Shown here one piece after another: positions 1 through 7,699 of a DNA stretch of 16,367 nt. Every line of letters begins with the position of its first letter. The stretch's first letter is position 1. The notes beneath the pieces are model-generated. The model was not told where the DNA came from, did no database searches, and saw only the letters and a program-made list of their open reading frames with translations. The DNA is from an uncultured Oscillospiraceae bacterium (lineage in GTDB: Bacteria; Bacillota; Clostridia; Oscillospirales; Oscillospiraceae): NCBI GenBank assembly GCA_944385065.1, contig CALWVX010000020.1, positions 1 to 16,367 on the forward strand, written 5' to 3'. Both the position numbers and the translations under genes were made by a program.

Positions 1-12
1 GCTGGCTAGGGC

Positions 13-45
13 GTCGCTCCCCGCGCGGGGAGAGTGGATTGAGAT
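13..45 (+). repeat. Variant CRISPR repeat at the left edge
   Basis: This first visible repeat differs from the other full repeats at three of 33 positions: repeat base 11 T to G (loop), base 21 C to A (breaks a pair near the foot of the stem), and base 32 A to G (in the crRNA handle). The 12 bases before it are too few to tell spacer from leader. Leader-proximal repeats are normally intact, so the array probably continues to the left and this is a mutated internal repeat. Confidence 0.85.
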
Positions 46-1152
46 AACCAGGTTACCCTGGACGGCTACAAGGTGGCCGGTGTCGCTCCCCTCGCGGGGA
101 GCGTGGATTGAAATTGTATCAGGATGCACGTGGAGAATGAGGGAACAACGTCGCTCCCCTCGCGGGGAGCGTGGATTGAAATTGGAGAATGGCCACGCAC
201 TGAAAAGCGGAGGCCGGTCGCTCCCCTCGCGGGGAGCGTGGATTGAAATGTGGGATAGAGATTTTGAGGTCGTTCCGGTGATCGTCGCTCCCCTCGCGGG
301 GAGCGTGGATTGAAATATGAAAAAAGTTTTTCTATTCATAATGTTTTATGGTCGCTCCCCTCGCGGGGAGCGTGGATTGAAATTTGATCGCTTTGCTCGT
401 GGTGATATGTCTGTTCTGTCGCTCCCCTCGCGGGGAGCGTGGATTGAAATTCTTATGTCCCGGAAGCCTGGTATTGGTCGTGAGGTCGCTCCCCTCGCGG
501 GGAGCGTGGATTGAAATATTGGAGATATTGTCCTTCAGGTCCTTTGTTTTGTCGCTCCCCTCGCGGGGAGCGTGGATTGAAATCCCTTGATTCAAAAGTA
601 AGAGAGGGAAAATATGGGTCGCTCCCCTCGCGGGGAGCGTGGATTGAAATTGCTATTGGCCTTTTGATCGAAGCCAGACACTATGTCGCTCCCCTCGCGG
701 GGAGCGTGGATTGAAATCTGACTGATTTCTTGTAGATCAGCAATCAGCTTCGTCGCTCCCCTCGCGGGGAGCGTGGATTGAAATTGGCGTATACAATTGT
801 CAGTTAGATCAGGTCGCGGTCGCTCCCCTCGCGGGGAGCGTGGATTGAAATAAAAAGTCTTTTGTTGAGCATGGATTTGTGATCGGGTCGCTCCCCTCGC
901 GGGGAGCGTGGATTGAAATCTGTTCGAGAACATGGCCGTGATCACGGCGAGCGTCGCTCCCCTCGCGGGGAGCGTGGATTGAAATCTGCCTTTTACCGCC
1001 TCCAGAATGGCAACTCCCGTCGCTCCCCTCGCGGGGAGCGTGGATTGAAATCTTCGGCAGATGGAGGCAATGGCAGACACCATTGTCGCTCCCCTCGCGG
1101 GGAGCGTGGATTGAAATAGGGAGGGGGATACGGCCAGGCAGATGGTCTTCTC

Positions 1153-1182
1153 GTCGCTCCCCTCGCGGTGGGGGATAACAAT
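1153..1182 (+). repeat. Degenerate terminal CRISPR repeat
   Basis: The first 16 bases match the repeat exactly. The rest is altered: about three bases are lost and the end reads GGATAACAAT instead of GGATTGAAAT. Decay of the 3' half is typical of the leader-distal terminal repeat and supports reading the array left to right. Confidence 0.85.
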
Positions 1183-1195
1183 CGTCCCATAAAGC

Positions 1196-1228
1196 AGCGC
1201 TGTACAGTCAAACAGCCTGTACAGCGCT
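1196..1228. terminator. 12-bp perfect hairpin after the CRISPR array
   Basis: AGCGCTGTACAG (1196-1207) is the exact inverse of CTGTACAGCGCT (1217-1228), with a 9-nt loop. It starts 13 nt past the terminal repeat and lies about 60 nt beyond the stop of the truncated spore-protein gene on the other strand, so it could end transcripts from either side. Neither flank has a strong T-run (ACTTTG on the plus strand, GCTTTA on the minus strand), so termination is likely but not certain. Confidence 0.55.
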
Positions 1229-1286
1229 ACTTTGTGGTTCGATTCGTCGATTTAAGTAGATTTTGATAACATTTTTCCTGCAATCT

Positions 1287-1397
1287 TTAAGATGGTGCAG
1301 GTACACGCAGGTCGTTGGCAGCTTCCATCTTGAACTTGTTCATGGCCTCGCGAGCGTTGGGCACGACCAGCTTGTTGCTGCTGTTGTTACTGGACAT
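1287..1397 (-). pseudogene. Truncated alpha/beta-type small acid-soluble spore protein gene
   Basis: Read on the minus strand from an ATG at 1397, with AGGAGAG a suitable distance upstream, this gives a 36-residue peptide beginning MSSNNSSNKLVVPNAREAMN and continuing KFKMEAAND. That is the N-terminal half of alpha/beta-type SASPs, which coat DNA in the spore core and protect it. Family members are normally about 60-90 residues and have a second conserved block (GDLTSR..GSVGG..). Here the protein stops after DLRVPAPS and I find no second block in any frame of the roughly 90 bases up to the hairpin. The C-terminal half therefore appears lost, perhaps in the event that joined this locus to the CRISPR array. 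It may still be translated, but a DNA-protecting role is unlikely. It indicates spore-forming ancestry. Confidence 0.72.
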
Positions 1398-1647
1398 AAC
1401 TGTGTCTCTCCTTTTCAATGTGTTGATTGGTTCGGTCGGATGGAACATCCATGCATAGCTTTACCCCAGTTGGAATGGATATGCGTCTTGAACCCTTCCT
1501 GTTTTTGTCAGCGCTTCATCGTTTTCCCTGATTCTGCGGCCTGTCCACACTCGTTTAACACCAATGCTGAATCGCGCGATTTCACTATAAACAACCGCCA
1601 GCCCGGTTTTAAAAAATCATTTCAATGCACGGATCCATTTTTCAGGA
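1398..1647. other. Intergenic stretch with no recognised gene
   Basis: Apart from the ribosome binding site of the spore-protein fragment at its left edge, I see no recognisable gene, RNA or repeat. A long plus-strand frame crosses it, but its product resembles nothing known and it runs over the hairpin and the spore-protein remnant. Confidence 0.5.
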
Positions 1648-1689
1648 CAGACGAGGCCCGCCTGCAAAACTGCAGGCGGGCCTCGTCTG
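1648..1689. terminator. Perfect 19-bp hairpin downstream of the Aco operon
   Basis: The arms 1648-1666 and 1671-1689 are perfect inverse complements around an AAAC loop and very GC-rich (core GAGGCCCGCCTGCA). It lies 42 nt past the stop of the last gene of the minus-strand operon, where a terminator is expected. The flanks are reversed from the usual bidirectional terminator: T-rich to the left and A-rich to the right on the plus strand, so a minus-strand transcript would have A, not U, after the stem. It may act as a processing or stability hairpin instead of an intrinsic terminator. Confidence 0.6.
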
Positions 1690-1731
1690 GGAAAATAGAA
1701 GAGTAGCAATTATAAAAGAGAATTCGCCGTA

Positions 1732-3171
1732 TCAAAAGTTCAGCATATTTTTCATCACGACCGTCTTGATCTGCGTCACGTCGTCGAAGCTGACACTGAC
1801 GCCTTCCCGACCGATTCCGGAATGTTTGTATCCTCCAAATGCCATTTCTATGGTGCTGAAATAGCTGGATCCGTTAATCACGACCGCGCCGGACTGCAAT
1901 TCGGCTGCGGCACGGGCCGCGCCGGCCATATCACGGGTGAAAATGCTGGAACCCAGCCCATAGGAGGAGGCGTTGGCAATCTCAATCGCCTCATCCAGAT
2001 CCCCGACCCGAAGGATGGGGACAACCGGTCCGAAAATCTCCAGGTCCCTGGCCACGTCCATTTCCGGCGTAACTTCGGTCAGAACTGTGGGGGCGTAGTA
2101 GCTCCCCTCTCGGACGCCGCCCAGCAGCAGCTTTGCTCCCTGTGCAATGGTATGGTTGACCTGTTCTTCCACCTCTTTCGCTGCTTTTTCACTGACCAGG
2201 CAGGAAATCTGACTCTCCGGGTCCGCCGGATCGCCGCGCTTCAGAGCGGTCAGCCGCTGAAGAACTTTCTGCGTAAATTCCTCCGCCACTTCCTCCTGAA
2301 TCAGATACCGTTTAGGCGAGCAGCACACCTGCCCGTTATTGGACATTCGGCCGGCCACCACCTGATCAGCCGCCAGCTCCAGGTCTGCATCTTTCAAAAC
2401 AATAAACGCGTCATTTCCTCCCAGCTCCAGCGTGACGTGGGCCAGGTGGGAGGCTCCCGCCTTCGCCGTGGAAATTCCCACCGGCGTAGAGCCGGTCAGG
2501 GTAATGCCATGGACATCCTGGTGCTCACACAGCCAGGTTCCCACCGTGGAGCCGCTTCCGGTGATCATCTGGAGCACTCCGTCAGGCAGCCCTGCCTCCA
2601 GCATCAGTTTTCCCATTTTCAGCAGGGTCAGCGGCGCGTCTGACGAGGGCTTTACCACTACTGTGTTCCCTGCAATGATTGCGGGCGCCACCTTGACCGA
2701 AAACGACCAGCACGGAAAGTTGAATGGAATGACGCAGGCAATCACTCCCAGCGGCTCCCGCACAGTCATCAACACTGTCTTTTCATTCCCTGGCTCACAG
2801 CCCGCCGGAATCACAGTTCCATAAATGTGCCGCGCCTTTTCTGCAAAAGATAGGAATGTATCTCTGGCGCACTCCACCTCGCTCCGGGCGGCCAGAATCG
2901 GCTTACCCATCTCCGCCGTCAGCGTCTGGGCCAGCTCCTCTTTGTCCCGATCCAGCAGGGCCACAAATCGCTTGATTACCTCGCTGCGGTCCACGGTCGG
3001 AACCTTTCTCCACTGCCGCTGTGCTTCCACCGCGCCGGCCACCGCCAGATTCACGTCCTCCTGCGCTGCAGCAGGCACCGTGTCCAGCACAGCATTGCTG
3101 TAGGGATTTGTGACCGTAATGGTCGCTCCGCTGCTGGCCTGTTTCCACGCTCCGTTGATCAGCATTTCCAT
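1732..3171 (-). CDS. NAD(P)-dependent aldehyde dehydrogenase
   Basis: A 479-residue cytosolic member of the aldehyde dehydrogenase superfamily, which oxidises an aldehyde to the carboxylic acid with NAD(P)+. The full catalytic set is visible: NFP (Asn151) of the oxyanion hole, the cofactor-site GSTPVG (227-232), the general base in ELGG (Glu249), the nucleophile in GQVC (Cys283, followed by a second Cys), and EIFGP (Glu379). Length and motifs fit the non-acylating lactaldehyde/succinate-semialdehyde branch. The ATG at 3171 follows GGAGG by 9 nt. It is the last gene of the operon, 24 nt after the symporter. With an acetoin-cleaving complex in the same operon, the natural substrate would be the released aldehyde (acetaldehyde if the substrate is acetoin). 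Substrate assignment is inference; the family is certain. Confidence 0.95.
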   Translation of the reverse strand: MEMLINGAWKQASSGATITVTNPYSNAVLDTVPAAAQEDVNLAVAGAVEAQRQWRKVPTVDRSEVIKRFVALLDRDKEELAQTLTAEMGKPILAARSEVECARDTFLSFAEKARHIYGTVIPAGCEPGNEKTVLMTVREPLGVIACVIPFNFPCWSFSVKVAPAIIAGNTVVVKPSSDAPLTLLKMGKLMLEAGLPDGVLQMITGSGSTVGTWLCEHQDVHGITLTGSTPVGISTAKAGASHLAHVTLELGGNDAFIVLKDADLELAADQVVAGRMSNNGQVCCSPKRYLIQEEVAEEFTQKVLQRLTALKRGDPADPESQISCLVSEKAAKEVEEQVNHTIAQGAKLLLGGVREGSYYAPTVLTEVTPEMDVARDLEIFGPVVPILRVGDLDEAIEIANASSYGLGSSIFTRDMAGAARAAAELQSGAVVINGSSYFSTIEMAFGGYKHSGIGREGVSVSFDDVTQIKTVVMKNMLNF

Positions 3172-3195
3172 AATTTTGTTCCTCCGTCGGAATGA

Positions 3196-4602
3196 TTACT
3201 GCTTTGCCAGCCTCTCTTGATTCTTCTTTTGACCTTCCTTGTCAAGCAGACTGACAATCACATAAATTACCACGGCAATTACGATGCGAGTCAGGTCCAG
3301 CAGGGGCAGGACCAAGATTTTGGTCAGACTCAGAGTGACCAGAATCAGCCCAACCACAGAACTGGCCACCGCGCCTTTGGCTGTACCCTTCTTCCAAAAC
3401 AGTCCGCCAATGAAGGGAACCAGACAGCAGGCAGTCAAGAAAACGTAAGTGCTGCTCAACAGAGAGATAATGTTGTCAAACTGCAGTGACAAAACCAGTG
3501 CCAAAACAGCGACTACAATGGACAACACCGAGTCCATCCTCTTCAAAGTGTGGTCGGTCGCCTTGGGATTGATAATTCCCTGATAGAGGTTCTTCAGCAT
3601 GACAGTGGAAAAGGCGACCATCATAGAGTCAATGGTAGACATAATGGCTGCGATGACAGCGGCAATGGCGATGGCCGCAACCAGGGAGGGCAGACTCTCC
3701 ATAGCCACCACAAAGAAGACGCTGTTGTCGGTGACGCCATAGACCGCAGCTCCATACATCCCTACCAGGGCGGGCAGGAACGCCAGGCCAACGCATAAAA
3801 TGGCAGAGATAATGTGGGCAATCAGAGAGGAACGAGCGCTCTTGGCGGCGTTGATGCGCTGCACAGTCTGCTGATCACACAGGGCAGCCAGCCAGACCGG
3901 CACCACTGTCAGAAGGATCGCCTGAATTCCGATATTGCCAAGATCCCAGCCGTCACTGGCGATTGTTCCGGCAGTCATGGCCTCGTTAATCGCAGTAATG
4001 CCGTCCTGAGAAATGATCACTCCCACCACGGCAAGCAGGGCAACAATGATCACCCCCACCTGCACGACGCTGGTAGCATAGGCGCCCCACAGGCCGGACA
4101 GCGAGGAATAGGCCAGCACTACCAGAGTGATTACCACTGCGCCCAATGTACCATTCAAATCAAATGCCTCGAACAGGGCGGAGCCGGCCATGATCTGTGC
4201 GGCAATGTTGCCGATATAGGAAAGGACCGTTGCTACGCTGAAGACCACTGAGGTCATTTTGTCGCCATACCGATCCTCCAGGAACTCTGCCAGGGAGATG
4301 AAACCCTTTTGGTAGACCACCTTATTCAGCAGAGCCGCAATTCCCAAATAGCCCAGACCGCAGCCAATGCCGTACCAAGCCCCGCTCAAACCTGTTGCAG
4401 CGGCGCTGCCGGCACCGCCGATGACAAAGCCGTTTCCGATCTGAGAGCCCACCGCACTGCCGATGATCATCAAAACACCTGCGTTGCGGCCTGCACTCAC
4501 AAAGGACTCATACGTCGCGGAATACTTTCGACCCACCAGGCCGATCCCCACCATGCCGAGGAAGTAGATAGCCAAGACAACGACCAATACTGTTAGATTC
4601 AT
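3196..4602 (-). CDS. Sodium:solute symporter (SSS family)
   Basis: A 468-residue inner-membrane carrier of the sodium/solute symporter family (LeuT fold), with about 13 hydrophobic segments and a charged, Lys-rich C-terminus. TM1 begins at the N-terminus. The segment around GSAVGSQIGNG matches the unwound substrate/Na+ region, and STIDSMMVAFSTVMLKNLY matches the conserved SSS segment that carries the second Na+ site. I chose the ATG at 4602 because TGAGGG lies just upstream; a GTG at 4614 would add four residues. It sits between an SDR gene (96 nt gap) and the aldehyde dehydrogenase gene (24 nt gap), so it probably imports the substrate oxidised by the operon enzymes. SSS substrates range over sugars, amino acids, carboxylates and polyols and cannot be read from the sequence. 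Confidence 0.93.
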   Translation of the reverse strand: MNLTVLVVVLAIYFLGMVGIGLVGRKYSATYESFVSAGRNAGVLMIIGSAVGSQIGNGFVIGGAGSAAATGLSGAWYGIGCGLGYLGIAALLNKVVYQKGFISLAEFLEDRYGDKMTSVVFSVATVLSYIGNIAAQIMAGSALFEAFDLNGTLGAVVITLVVLAYSSLSGLWGAYATSVVQVGVIIVALLAVVGVIISQDGITAINEAMTAGTIASDGWDLGNIGIQAILLTVVPVWLAALCDQQTVQRINAAKSARSSLIAHIISAILCVGLAFLPALVGMYGAAVYGVTDNSVFFVVAMESLPSLVAAIAIAAVIAAIMSTIDSMMVAFSTVMLKNLYQGIINPKATDHTLKRMDSVLSIVVAVLALVLSLQFDNIISLLSSTYVFLTACCLVPFIGGLFWKKGTAKGAVASSVVGLILVTLSLTKILVLPLLDLTRIVIAVVIYVIVSLLDKEGQKKNQERLAKQ

Positions 4603-4698
4603 GTTTTCCCTCACTTTCTTTTACCTTGGTTGTTCGACCAGTATACACCTTCTGCAGAAAATCGAAGCAATTCAAGACAGGCAAACCATATCCCGCAT

Positions 4699-5463
4699 TT
4701 AAACGGCAGTGAAGCCGCCATCAACCGCGATCGCCGCGCCAGTTATATAACTGCTGTCCGAAGACGCCAGAAACAGCACTGCCCGTGCGATCTCCTCCGG
4801 CTGACACATGCGTCCCACCGGGCCGGTCAGCCGACGGACTTTGGCTTCCACCTCCTCCGGAGGAAAGGCGGAGAAGTATTGTTTGAGCAGCGGAGTCTCG
4901 CAGGGACCGGGGCACACCGCATTGGCGCGCACGCCATATGTGGCATAGTCCGCAGCAATGGCACGGGTCAGTCCGATCACGCCTGTCTTGGAAGCACAAT
5001 AGGCAGCGCAATACCGCAGGGCGATCATACCGGCCATGGAGGCGACGTTTACAATGCAGCCTTTGCTTTTTTTCAAATGGGGCAGCGCATATCTGCAGTT
5101 CAAAAATGTCCCTTGGAGGTTGATGGACATCACACGGTTCCACTCCTCAATTGGCTCATTCTCTAAGCAGTAATCATCCTTTTCGGTCACGCCGGCGTCA
5201 TTCACCAGAACGTCCAATCCCCCAAAACATTCCACCGCAGCCTGAACTGTTCGCTCTACATCATCCGCCTTTGTCACATCCGTCCGCCGAAAGATCACCC
5301 GGCCTCCGGCAGCAGTCAGCTCTTCGGCCAAGGCTGTTCCCTCCGGTTCCGCCAGGTCCGCAATGAAAACCTGTGCTCCTTCCTGGACAAACAGGCGGAC
5401 AATCGATTCTCCAATCCCCTTGGCTCCGCCTGTCACCAAGGCTGTTTTCTGCTTCAGACGCAT
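4699..5463 (-). CDS. Short-chain dehydrogenase/reductase (first copy from the left)
   Basis: A 254-residue classical SDR that interconverts an alcohol and a carbonyl with a nicotinamide cofactor. TGGAKGIG (11-18) binds the dinucleotide; an Asp at about 36 after the second strand favours NAD(H) over NADP(H). The catalytic residues are Ser142 and Tyr155-x3-Lys159 (YCASK). The usual NNAG structural motif reads NDAG (88-91). The ATG at 5463 follows AGGGGAGG by 8 nt; a TTG one codon earlier is less likely. It lies 115 nt after the GldA-type gene and 96 nt before the symporter gene. In this operon it probably oxidises a secondary alcohol, for example one stereoisomer of 2,3-butanediol or a related diol. 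The exact substrate is unknown. Confidence 0.93.
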   Translation of the reverse strand: MRLKQKTALVTGGAKGIGESIVRLFVQEGAQVFIADLAEPEGTALAEELTAAGGRVIFRRTDVTKADDVERTVQAAVECFGGLDVLVNDAGVTEKDDYCLENEPIEEWNRVMSINLQGTFLNCRYALPHLKKSKGCIVNVASMAGMIALRYCAAYCASKTGVIGLTRAIAADYATYGVRANAVCPGPCETPLLKQYFSAFPPEEVEAKVRRLTGPVGRMCQPEEIARAVLFLASSDSSYITGAAIAVDGGFTAV

Positions 5464-5578
5464 CAACTGATCCTCCCCTCATTCAAAAACCTGAAACCCA
5501 GACGTACCGCATTTCTCTCCTGGCAGCAGTCTTGTCTTCTCTGCCGCCCCTCTTTTCTGACCTGTCCCGCCGGAAGTC

Positions 5579-6712
5579 TCACTCTTCTCCCAGCACCTCC
5601 TCCTGTGAGAGCGCATCCAAAAACAACATTGCGCTGATCAATTTTTCCGGCGTCAGCCTATAATTCACCACGCTCAGAGACCGCTGCGTCTCAAAAGCAA
5701 AGCTTACCGCCCTCTGAAGTTTGGCCGACACCGCTGTCCGAATACCCAGTTGGGACAACCTTACCGGCAGGCCCAGCCCTTTGCAGAAGCGATAGACCCT
5801 CTGAAACTCACCCCAGTCCTCCCGATCCAGGATCATCTGAACCAGGATGCAGAAGGCGACACACTCCCCGTGAAGTACCGGCCTGGTATCTTCCAGGACC
5901 GAAAGTGCAGAAGCCAATGCGTGAGCCACAGAACAGCCGTTGTTTTCCCATCCCACGCCGCTCAACAGGGTAATCGCCTCCACCACCTCTTCAAATGAGT
6001 CTGTCCTCAGGGTGTGCTGAGCCGCCAGATAGGCCCGCTCCCCGTGGGCCAACAGTGTATCATAGCAGGCTCTGGCCATCTGCCGGCCGCAAATTGTGGG
6101 GCAATATCCCGGCCGCACCGCGTTGACATGGTTGGTGCGCCACACGTTTCGGGCCTCGATATAGGTAGACAGAGCATCTGCTATGCCTGCCGCCAGCATC
6201 CGGGCCGGCCCCTGAATGAGATACTCTGTGTCGACCACCACATAGTCCGGCCTGCTGCACTGGACTCCATACAGCTCCTCGTGCCGGTCATTATATACCA
6301 CCGACATGCCGCTGGCCGCAGCATTGGTGGCGGCGGAAGTGGGTGCTGCAATCAGAAATCTGTTCCCTCTGGCGGCAACCACGCGGGCGGTATCCAATGT
6401 TTTTCCTCCGCCAAACCCCACCACCACATCAGCCGGTTCCGACAGACTGTCCACAAGGTCTTCAACCCGGGCAATCTCTTTCTCGGAGCATTCCCGGCCA
6501 AACTTCTCAATGGTCACGGGGACCTCTGCCTCCCGGAACATCTGCCGGAATCGTCTCTCCGCGCTGTCATAAAAGGACGCTCCCATCAGTACGAAGGCCC
6601 CACTCCCCAGCTTCTTGACGATCTGGGGCAGAAGGCGGACAGCGCCGGGTCCCTGAATATAGTGTTCGATTCCGGCAAATCCCCGGATCTCTCCCGCCTT
6701 TTCCACCGGCAC
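5579..6712 (-). CDS. GldA-type (glycerol dehydrogenase family) metal-dependent alcohol dehydrogenase
   Basis: A 377-residue protein of the iron-containing alcohol dehydrogenase superfamily, closest in motif pattern to glycerol dehydrogenase (about 367 residues). GGGKTLDTA, near residue 102, binds NAD; APTSAATNAAASGMSVVY matches the GldA substrate-loop segment. The three metal ligands are present: Asp179 (GIADAL), His264 (VAHAL) and His281 (LHGE), which fits a Zn2+-type site. The start is the GTG at 6712, preceded by AGGAGGG with a 6-nt gap. A TTG at 6799 would add 29 residues that do not look like the family and has no such site. Some GldA-type enzymes also oxidise 2,3-butanediol and 1,2-propanediol, which suits the acetoin-type complex upstream. 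The physiological substrate is not shown by the sequence. Confidence 0.92.
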   Translation of the reverse strand: MPVEKAGEIRGFAGIEHYIQGPGAVRLLPQIVKKLGSGAFVLMGASFYDSAERRFRQMFREAEVPVTIEKFGRECSEKEIARVEDLVDSLSEPADVVVGFGGGKTLDTARVVAARGNRFLIAAPTSAATNAAASGMSVVYNDRHEELYGVQCSRPDYVVVDTEYLIQGPARMLAAGIADALSTYIEARNVWRTNHVNAVRPGYCPTICGRQMARACYDTLLAHGERAYLAAQHTLRTDSFEEVVEAITLLSGVGWENNGCSVAHALASALSVLEDTRPVLHGECVAFCILVQMILDREDWGEFQRVYRFCKGLGLPVRLSQLGIRTAVSAKLQRAVSFAFETQRSLSVVNYRLTPEKLISAMLFLDALSQEEVLGEE

Positions 6713-6826
6713 CGCAATCCCTCCTCTCTGAATGTCATCCGCAATCGGACCGTCTCTCTCCCATCCAGGCAGAAAAATCAGGAAAACGCAGCGGCGCAAA
6801 AGACGGAAAACGCCCGGTGGTTCTGA

Positions 6827-7651
6827 TCAGCACATGGTTGCGCCGCCGTCCACCGCCATTACCTGGCCGGTGATCTCCTTGGCGTAGTCAGAGGCCAGAA
6901 AGGCCGCGGCCCACGCGATGTCCTGACAGGTCTGAGAGCGTCCCAGCGGCACTGCCTCCCGAACCTGTTGGTCGTAATCCGCCTCCCGCTGCTCCGCCGT
7001 ATATCCATCCGGCAGCTTTCCCCCGGAAAATCCGGTGGAAACACCATCCAGAATGTTGTTCCACATATCAGTGCGCACATAACCGGGCGCGATGCTGTTG
7101 ACTCGCACGCCGCAGGGGGCGGCAGTCTTTGCAGCGGCCTGCATCAGGCTGATGGTGGCCGCTTTGGACGCCGCGTATACTGTCAGTGTGCGGCTTCCGG
7201 TCCGCCCAGCTACTGAGGAGAGCACGATCATGTTTCCGTACTTTTTCTCCATCATGTGCCGAAGGCCCGCCTGAAGCACATGGAGGGTGCCCAGCAGATT
7301 GATGTTGATAATCCGATGGAACTCATCCTCCGAGATCTGGATGGTATCCGAGGACGAGGTCACACCGGCGGCATTTACAACGCAGTCCAGCGTTCCGCCG
7401 CCAAATTCCACGGCTTTCTGAACCAGAGCATCCACCTCGTCCCGGCTGACTACATTGCAGGGAACAAACAGCCCCCTGCGGCCTTTCGCCTCGATCTCCT
7501 GGACCGCCTGATTCCCATTGTCCGCATTGTAATCCCCGATCACTACGTCGGCCCCGCAGCCGGCAAAGGTGAGGGCAATCTCCTTTCCGATTCCCCGGCC
7601 TCCCCCGACCACCAGAACGGTCTTTCCGGAAAAATCAATGGTCATTTGCAT
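6827..7651 (-). CDS. Short-chain dehydrogenase/reductase (second copy)
   Basis: A 274-residue classical SDR. GGGRGIG (16-22) binds the cofactor, Asp40 suggests NAD(H), NAAG is at 93-96, and the catalytic residues are Ser146 and Tyr159-x3-Lys163 (YAASK). After PGYVRTDMW there is a longer-than-usual substrate loop (about 197-232, rich in Gly, Asp and Glu), which the other SDR of the operon lacks, so the two should differ in substrate or stereochemistry. The ATG at 7651 follows AGGAGG by 8 nt. It is 48 nt after the E3 gene and 114 nt before the GldA-type gene. A role in oxidising a diol, polyol or hydroxyketone ahead of the Aco complex is inference from context. Confidence 0.93.
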   Translation of the reverse strand: MQMTIDFSGKTVLVVGGGRGIGKEIALTFAGCGADVVIGDYNADNGNQAVQEIEAKGRRGLFVPCNVVSRDEVDALVQKAVEFGGGTLDCVVNAAGVTSSSDTIQISEDEFHRIININLLGTLHVLQAGLRHMMEKKYGNMIVLSSVAGRTGSRTLTVYAASKAATISLMQAAAKTAAPCGVRVNSIAPGYVRTDMWNNILDGVSTGFSGGKLPDGYTAEQREADYDQQVREAVPLGRSQTCQDIAWAAAFLASDYAKEITGQVMAVDGGATMC

Positions 7652-7699
7652 CGTCTGTTCCTCCTTTTTAAGCCAATGTAAGCCAGATACAGTTCCGTT

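Larger units (their letters stand above)
13..1182 (+). CRISPR. Type I-C-like CRISPR array, trailing part
   Basis: There are 17 full 33-nt repeats, starting at 13, 82, 150, 217, 284, 351, 418, 485, 551, 618, 685, 752, 819, 887, 953, 1019 and 1085, plus a degenerate terminal repeat at 1153. They separate 17 unique spacers of 33-36 nt. Sixteen full repeats are identical; each begins GTCGCTCCCC, ends GTGGATTGAAAT and contains an 8-bp stem (CGCTCCCC/GGGGAGCG) with a TCGC loop. This repeat style and the ATTGAAAT 3' handle are typical of subtype I-C, which puts the crRNA sense on the plus strand. The decayed repeat at the right end marks the old, leader-distal end, so leader and cas genes should lie left of base 1. 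No cas gene is visible. Spacers range from AT-rich to GC-rich and I see no match to other sequence in the window. The subtype rests on the repeat alone. Confidence 0.97.

Noticed and set aside
80..1211. Open frames of 60-160 codons on both strands across the array, with repeated RSPRGERGLK- or SLPSRGAWIE-type peptides
   Set aside because: They are translations of the CRISPR repeat, which has a length near a multiple of three with its spacer; there are no ribosome binding sites.
1263..1706. A 147-codon plus-strand frame
   Set aside because: No recognisable protein, no good ribosome binding site, and it runs through the spore-protein remnant and into the 19-bp hairpin.
4620..4690. An internal promoter before the symporter gene (TATACT near 4640 on the minus strand)
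   Set aside because: The best -35 (TTGCTT) is poor and 19 nt away, so I cannot support it over simple read-through of the operon.
6713..6799. A 29-residue N-terminal extension of the GldA-type enzyme from a TTG
   Set aside because: The GTG at 6712 has AGGAGGG at ideal spacing and gives the expected family length; the extension has no family similarity.
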